A stretch of DNA of 64,000 nt from Tausonia pullulans. Lineage: Eukaryota > Basidiomycota > Tremellomycetes > Cystofilobasidiales > Mrakiaceae. Shown piece by piece: positions 63,952 through 64,000 of this stretch (positions are counted from its first letter, which is position 1; each line of letters begins with the position of its first letter). The notes under the pieces are model-generated. The model saw nothing but the letters and a program-made list of their open reading frames with translations. It ran no database searches and was not told the origin of the DNA. The position numbers and the translations under genes were made by a program. Where the stretch lies: positions 1,240,001 through 1,304,000 of the forward strand of contig OX637620.1 in assembly GCA_951802195.1 (NCBI GenBank), written 5' to 3'.

Positions 63952-64000
63952 GTGAGTAGTGGAGGTCCGGGTCATTTGCGCCAACTGTTGCTGACATCCC

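Overview
This window looks like a chromosome segment of a basidiomycete, most likely a red-yeast-type Pucciniomycotina (Rhodotorula/Sporobolomyces-like). The organism call is inference. It rests on the high GC content, very dense short introns with GTNNGT donors and CTGAC/CTAAC branch sites, a Ubc2-type SAM-RA-SH3 adaptor, a cytochrome b5-acyl-CoA dehydrogenase fusion and an HP1 protein. Most long unspliced ORFs are shadows. The real genes are spliced mosaics, and I joined exons by hand using splice consensus, reading phase and family motifs. For every complete model with an exon list the joined exon lengths are divisible by three, except the gene at 23863-24514, whose middle junction I could not settle.

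Layout. 1-15.3 kb holds housekeeping genes: a partial gene at the left edge, an OPA3-like mitochondrial protein, a Ser/Thr kinase, a small protein built from a duplicated exon pair, a 14-exon P5B ATPase (YPK9/ATP13A2 type) and a 12-exon DUF1769 protein with 12- and 14-nt exons.

15.6-23.5 kb is a repeat island: three identical tRNA-Trp(CCA) genes, one apparently complete non-LTR retrotransposon (LINE) with ORF1 and ORF2, two 3'-end fragments of the same family, and an inverted, internally deleted second copy. In both copies that keep a LINE 5' end, the element begins at the very first base upstream of a tRNA-Trp gene and points away from it. This tRNA-LINE unit is the most unusual thing in the window.

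23.8-64 kb is again gene-dense: a small membrane protein, a candidate N-myristoylated protein sharing a 154-bp divergent promoter with MDM12 (ERMES), OTU1 (deubiquitinase), IPI3 (60S maturation), a Ubc2/Ste50 MAPK adaptor, sulfite reductase beta subunit (MET5), cytochrome b5-acyl-CoA dehydrogenase, an HP1-like chromo/chromoshadow protein, a 1064-aa She10-like repeat protein, SEN2 (tRNA splicing endonuclease), dynein intermediate chain, a WW-domain protein with a 6-nt exon, a Puf-repeat RNA-binding protein, elongin A, and the start of a secreted protein at the right edge. No gene cluster for one pathway is visible. Several neighbours share short divergent or convergent intergenic spaces. Coordinates for spliced genes run from start codon to stop codon, and exon lists are in the evidence.
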